From: Actinomyces qiguomingii
GTDB taxonomy: Bacteria; Actinomycetota; Actinomycetes; Actinomycetales; Actinomycetaceae
Assembly: GCF_004102025.1 (NCBI RefSeq)
Contig: NZ_CP025228.1
Location: 3,906,001-3,970,000, forward strand
Length of the DNA: 64,000 bases
Reading direction: 5' to 3'
In this document: positions 61,701 to 64,000 of the stretch, piece by piece
Layout: each line of letters begins with the position of its first letter
Position numbering within the stretch: the first letter of the stretch is position 1
Notes under the pieces: generated by a model
The model's input: only the letters and a program-made list of their open reading frames with translations
Told to the model about the DNA's origin: nothing
The model's database searches: none
Made by a program: the position numbers and the translations under genes

Positions 61701-62575
61701 CGGCGTCGACGGCGACTCCCGCGCCCGCTCCGGCTCCCGCCCCCGAGCCGCCTGCACCCGCCCCTCAGGCGGTCCCCGAGCCGACGCCTGTCACCCCACG
61801 GGACGCCGCGGCGTCGGCCGCTACCCCGACCAGCGGGGCCGCCGTGCCGGATCATTCATCCTGGTCCGCCGACCAGACGATGCTGCCTCAGCACGAGTAC
61901 TACTCCTCGGCGCCGAGCGCGGACGATGACGATGAGCAGGAACGCGCGGTCAACCGCACTACCACCGTGGTGCTCGTGGTTGTGGTGGTCACGGTGCTGG
62001 TGGGAGTGTTCTTCGCCGTCAACAACCTGCTTGGCCTGGCCGGAGTGAAGTTCCAGGACGATGACATTCCGGCCGCTAAGACCGTGCCCACCGCCTCGCA
62101 GGAGGCGGCGCCTGGGCCGGCGCCGCAGGAGCAGCAGCCTGCGCCCGGGGCGGCGATCACGCCGGTCTCCGCCCAGGCACTGGACCCCTTCGGGGATAAC
62201 AATGAGCACCCGGAGAACGCCGGCCTGGTCATCGACGGAAACACCGACCAGGCCTGGTCATCGCGCTTCTATTACGAGTCCTCCCTCGATTGGAAGCAGG
62301 GCATCGGCATGGCGGTGACGCTGGAGCAGGAGGCGCAGGTCTCCGGAATCGACATCCAGGGCACGGGTGCCGGCGGGAATGTGCAGGTGCGGGCCACAAG
62401 CCCGGAGGACCCCACCGGCGGTGCGCTGCTGGCCGAGGGAGCCTTCACGGAGGGCACGACCTCCTTCGACTTCGACGCCACCAACGCGCAGACGATCGTG
62501 CTGTGGGTGACGGCCATGCCCACCGCATCCGACGGCCAATACAAGCTCACCATCTCGGAGATCACTCTCAAGTAG
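58763..62575 (+). CDS. murJ: lipid II flippase MurJ with C-terminal kinase-like and discoidin-like domains
   Basis: 1270 residues. MurJ core with 14 helices (about 45-590): SRILGLVRNALLVTALG, ADAFNTANTVPTQLYNLLIGGILNAILVPQI. After a Pro-rich linker comes a protein-kinase-like domain (about 670-920; it lacks a clear HRD and DFG, with LHHLNLSPDSVRV in place, so a pseudokinase). Then a disordered Ala/Pro stretch, one helix (VVLVVVVVTVLVGVFFAVNN), and an extracytoplasmic discoidin-like domain (ENAGLVIDGNTDQAWSS ...). This is the known mycobacterial/actinobacterial MviN architecture; the pseudokinase docks a regulator such as FhaA when phosphorylated. Confidence 0.9.
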   Translation: MKQDGAQSHTRGPAARGQHSGPASGRQSPADKQADKSTPSIARSSAVMAAGTLASRILGLVRNALLVTALGATASGAADAFNTANTVPTQLYNLLIGGILNAILVPQIVRALRQRNGEELVNRLLTAASALIAAVAALLTVAAPLVIKLYASGLGRWQPLAFAFAFWCMPQIFFYGLYALWGQVLNARSSFGPYMWSPVLNNIISIVSILAYLHIYGGYTSGQDPGIWDAGRIALIGATTTLGIAAQALILYIPLVRSGFRPRIIFGVRGTGLGTMSKVALWALLGTGIVSLGDLAATNLGSRAVTAAESAAYADVIVPSTTMYANAQLVYMLPQSLITTSIITALFTRMSEKAAAGDREGVRDDLSLGLRSIAVFTVLFAAGIGTLAAPALQVFVPSLSLEQATASAPILTVLAVGIVGQGVWFTMQRVMLAYADTKRLLIADTVVGIIPIVVCLGAYLLAPANHWMLWAAVASATCQIAGFLVLVPLIRRHLPDLDGPRVVGTYARLIAAALPAVLAGLGLRRLFGPSDGSLTGSRPVDALVTVMVVAVVMSVVYLAVAKLLRVQELDVFFSPLSRIVAKIGRILPGPVGRAVEQAGRALAPAASPASPAAEPPLVLPPSFPPSARRTAPPPPPPPPTASIGFAPATVWPADPARLAFNTQALPVVGGDLMTDATPIGSGRYELLSTMPATLPRIVRHLGRDTILDRTVTVLMLTDATPHRREVLEAATRAVLVDDARIQRVYDVDTTTPSFIVTEPIAGRTFSTLVGEGLRADQVRAIVGEAAQALSACSRRGLHHLNLSPDSVRVRPDGTVQVSGVGVEAAALGRESVAATDPLAADRTDARALVELLYFGLTGRWPGKRAGLPAAPTAGGAPVPPSQLAHTPNDVDHALDALVARTWGEPTRVPTSAAEIASALAPWDTGVLTSLGAATATGPAPEPPAEAEQSSAATAAGALTGMAGGVLARLRRRSTARAATPASTATPAPAPAPAPEPPAPAPQAVPEPTPVTPRDAAASAATPTSGAAVPDHSSWSADQTMLPQHEYYSSAPSADDDDEQERAVNRTTTVVLVVVVVTVLVGVFFAVNNLLGLAGVKFQDDDIPAAKTVPTASQEAAPGPAPQEQQPAPGAAITPVSAQALDPFGDNNEHPENAGLVIDGNTDQAWSSRFYYESSLDWKQGIGMAVTLEQEAQVSGIDIQGTGAGGNVQVRATSPEDPTGGALLAEGAFTEGTTSFDFDATNAQTIVLWVTAMPTASDGQYKLTISEITLK

Positions 62576-62662
62576 GCCGCCCCGCCGGAACAATGCTGGG
62601 ACGTCCCCGGTTCATCAGGCATCGGCGGGCGCCCGCCCGCGCAGGACACAGTCAGGAGAGTC

Positions 62663-63589
62663 ATGGTTCACGACGTCGTCATTGTCGGCTCCGGCCCCGG
62701 GGGCTACACCGCAGCGATTTACGCCGCTCGCGCCCAACTGCGCCCGATCGTGTTGGCCGGCTCCGTAACCGCCGGCGGCGCGCTGATGAACACCACCGAG
62801 GTGGAGAACTTCCCCGGCTTCGGGGAGGGCATCATGGGCCCCGACCTGATGACGCAGATGCAGGAGCAGGCCGAGCGCTTCGGCGCCGACGTCCGCTTCG
62901 AGGACGTCACCGCCCTGGATCTGACCGGTGAGGTCAAGCGCATCACCACCGATGACGCCGTCTACGAGGCCCGCACAGTGATCCTGTCCACCGGCTCGGA
63001 GTATCGCAAGCTCGGTCTGGATGGGGAGGAGCGGCTGTCCGGCCACGGCGTGTCCTACTGCGCCACCTGCGACGGCTTCTTCTTCAAGGACAAGCCGATC
63101 GTGGTGGTCGGCGGCGGCGACTCGGCCATGGAGGAGGCCACCTTCCTGTCGCGATTCGGCTCCTCGGTGACGGTGGTGCACCGGCGCGACCAGCTGCGCG
63201 CCAGCGCGGTGATGGCCAAGCGCGCGCAGGACGACCCGAAGATCGACTTCGCCTGGAACTCACGGGTAGTGGCGCTGAACGGCGCCGATGCCCTGGAGTC
63301 GGTGACCCTGGAGGACACCGTCACCGGCGAGCGACGTGAGCTGCCGGCTGCGGGCCTGTTTGTGGCCATCGGACAGATTCCACGTTCCGAACTGGTGACC
63401 GAGGTCTTGGAGCTGGATGAGGCCGGCTACATCAAAGTGGACTCGCCGTCCCAGCGCACCAATATCCCCGGCGTTTTCGCCTGCGGGGATGTGGCCGACC
63501 CGCACTACCAGCAGGCGGTAACCGCCGCCGGCTCGGGGTGCCGGGCGGCGCTGGATGCCGAGGCCTACCTGGCCGGGCTCGACGCATAA
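62663..63589 (+). CDS. trxB: thioredoxin-disulfide reductase
   Basis: 308 residues. FAD site VIVGSGPGGYTAAIYAARA, redox-active CATC (SYCATCDGFFF), NADPH site VVGGGDSAMEEATFL, C-terminal FAD site IPGVFACGDVAD. Transfers electrons from NADPH to thioredoxin. Standard length. 88 bp upstream of trxA in the same direction, forming the redox unit after murJ. Confidence 0.97.
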   Translation: MVHDVVIVGSGPGGYTAAIYAARAQLRPIVLAGSVTAGGALMNTTEVENFPGFGEGIMGPDLMTQMQEQAERFGADVRFEDVTALDLTGEVKRITTDDAVYEARTVILSTGSEYRKLGLDGEERLSGHGVSYCATCDGFFFKDKPIVVVGGGDSAMEEATFLSRFGSSVTVVHRRDQLRASAVMAKRAQDDPKIDFAWNSRVVALNGADALESVTLEDTVTGERRELPAAGLFVAIGQIPRSELVTEVLELDEAGYIKVDSPSQRTNIPGVFACGDVADPHYQQAVTAAGSGCRAALDAEAYLAGLDA

Positions 63590-63677
63590 GGGCGTGGCCG
63601 CAGCGGCGCCGGCCGCCGAATGACACCGGCGCTCACCCTTTTCCGTTACTTGTACACGACCTGTTTGAGGAGATCTC

Positions 63678-64000
63678 ATGTCCAATGCACTTGCCGTCAC
63701 CGATGCCACCTTTGAGACCGAGGTCATGCAGTCCGAGGTGCCTGTGGTCATCGACTTCTGGGCCGAGTGGTGTGGCCCCTGCAAGCAGATGGCGCCCGTC
63801 GTAGATGAGGTCGCCGCTGAACTGGGCGAGCGGGCGAAGTTCGTCAAGGTGGATGTGGACGCCAACCCGGCCACCACCCGCTCCTTCGGCGTGCGCTCCA
63901 TCCCGACTTTCGCCGTCGTATCAGGCGGTGAGGTGGTCCACCAGTTCGCCGGCTCCCGCCCGAAGGCCTCCTTTAAGGCGCAGCTGGAGAAGGTTATCGG
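63678..64000 (+). CDS. trxA: thioredoxin (3' end beyond the window)
   Basis: 107 residues are visible and the frame is still open at the last base. The active site WCGPCK is in VIDFWAEWCGPCKQMAP, with the cis-Pro RSIPTF. Start ATG 63678 with GAGGAG upstream. Reduced by the adjacent TrxB. Typical thioredoxins end within a few residues of this point. Confidence 0.96.
   Translation, partial: MSNALAVTDATFETEVMQSEVPVVIDFWAEWCGPCKQMAPVVDEVAAELGERAKFVKVDVDANPATTRSFGVRSIPTFAVVSGGEVVHQFAGSRPKASFKAQLEKVI

Noticed and set aside
1..64000. tRNA or rRNA genes
   Set aside because: No cloverleaf with a TTCRANY arm or rRNA-like stretch was noticed by eye; a covariance search was not possible here.

Overview
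This 64 kb window is high-GC actinobacterial chromosome and most resembles the Actinomyces/Schaalia group of the Actinomycetaceae. The reasons are the conserved minus-strand rpsF-ssb-rpsR-rplI order beside a bifunctional penicillin-binding protein, the plus-strand block CCA-transferase / NUDIX / DUF6049-type protein / giant MurJ / trxB / trxA, a DUF6318-like lipoprotein, and small gaps filled with short palindromic repeats. No rRNA, tRNA or CRISPR array was recognised. Species assignment is inference.

Layout. 1-1.36 kb: end of a MATE exporter. 1.6-7.5 kb: an AT-richer, probably acquired module with a 738-residue membrane protein divergent from a LuxR-type response regulator and a very long sensor kinase that looks like two kinase genes joined through a 60-bp tandem repeat. 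7.5-8.45 kb: a gene-free repeat cluster holding three arrays, one of them symmetric. 8.45-12.9 kb: ribosomal/SSB operon and PBP. 13.2-19.7 kb: P-type ATPase, an SnoaL-like gene running into its 3' end, a 456-bp ISL3-type MITE, a WYL regulator divergent from a VOC protein, and an SDR. 20.1-24.5 kb: sugar ABC importer operon with its LacI regulator. 24.9-28.8 kb: a duplicated scrap of an MFS gene, a WXG-calpain protein that looks like a type VII secreted protease toxin, a membrane-anchored convergent neighbour, and the MFS exporter. 29.1-35 kb: glycoside-use locus (MFS permease, TetR regulator, GH30, GH42) with a shared palindromic operator in two promoters. 35.3-38.7 kb: small genes and the serine pathway pair serA-serC. 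39.1-54.3 kb: a mobile and defence island bounded by an intact ISL3 element (8-bp target duplication) and an ISAs1 element (10-bp duplication, frameshifted transposase). It carries an IetAS-like ATPase/subtilase pair, four unknown genes, a secreted PKD-like/DUF6318 pair, decayed AAA/DUF4143 and AlbA_2 genes, and an AbiEi-like/DUF559 protein. 54.4-64 kb: conserved housekeeping block ending inside trxA.

How the parts fit. Carbohydrate uptake and hydrolysis (LacI-ABC; TetR-MFS-GH30-GH42), cell-wall synthesis (PBP, MurJ, DUF6049-type protein), redox (trxB-trxA) and serine synthesis are the core jobs. The accessory parts are conflict and mobile modules. A dispersed ~109-bp palindromic repeat (39.1, 51.0 and 53.9 kb, with a relative inside the MITE) marks the borders of the 39-54 kb island.
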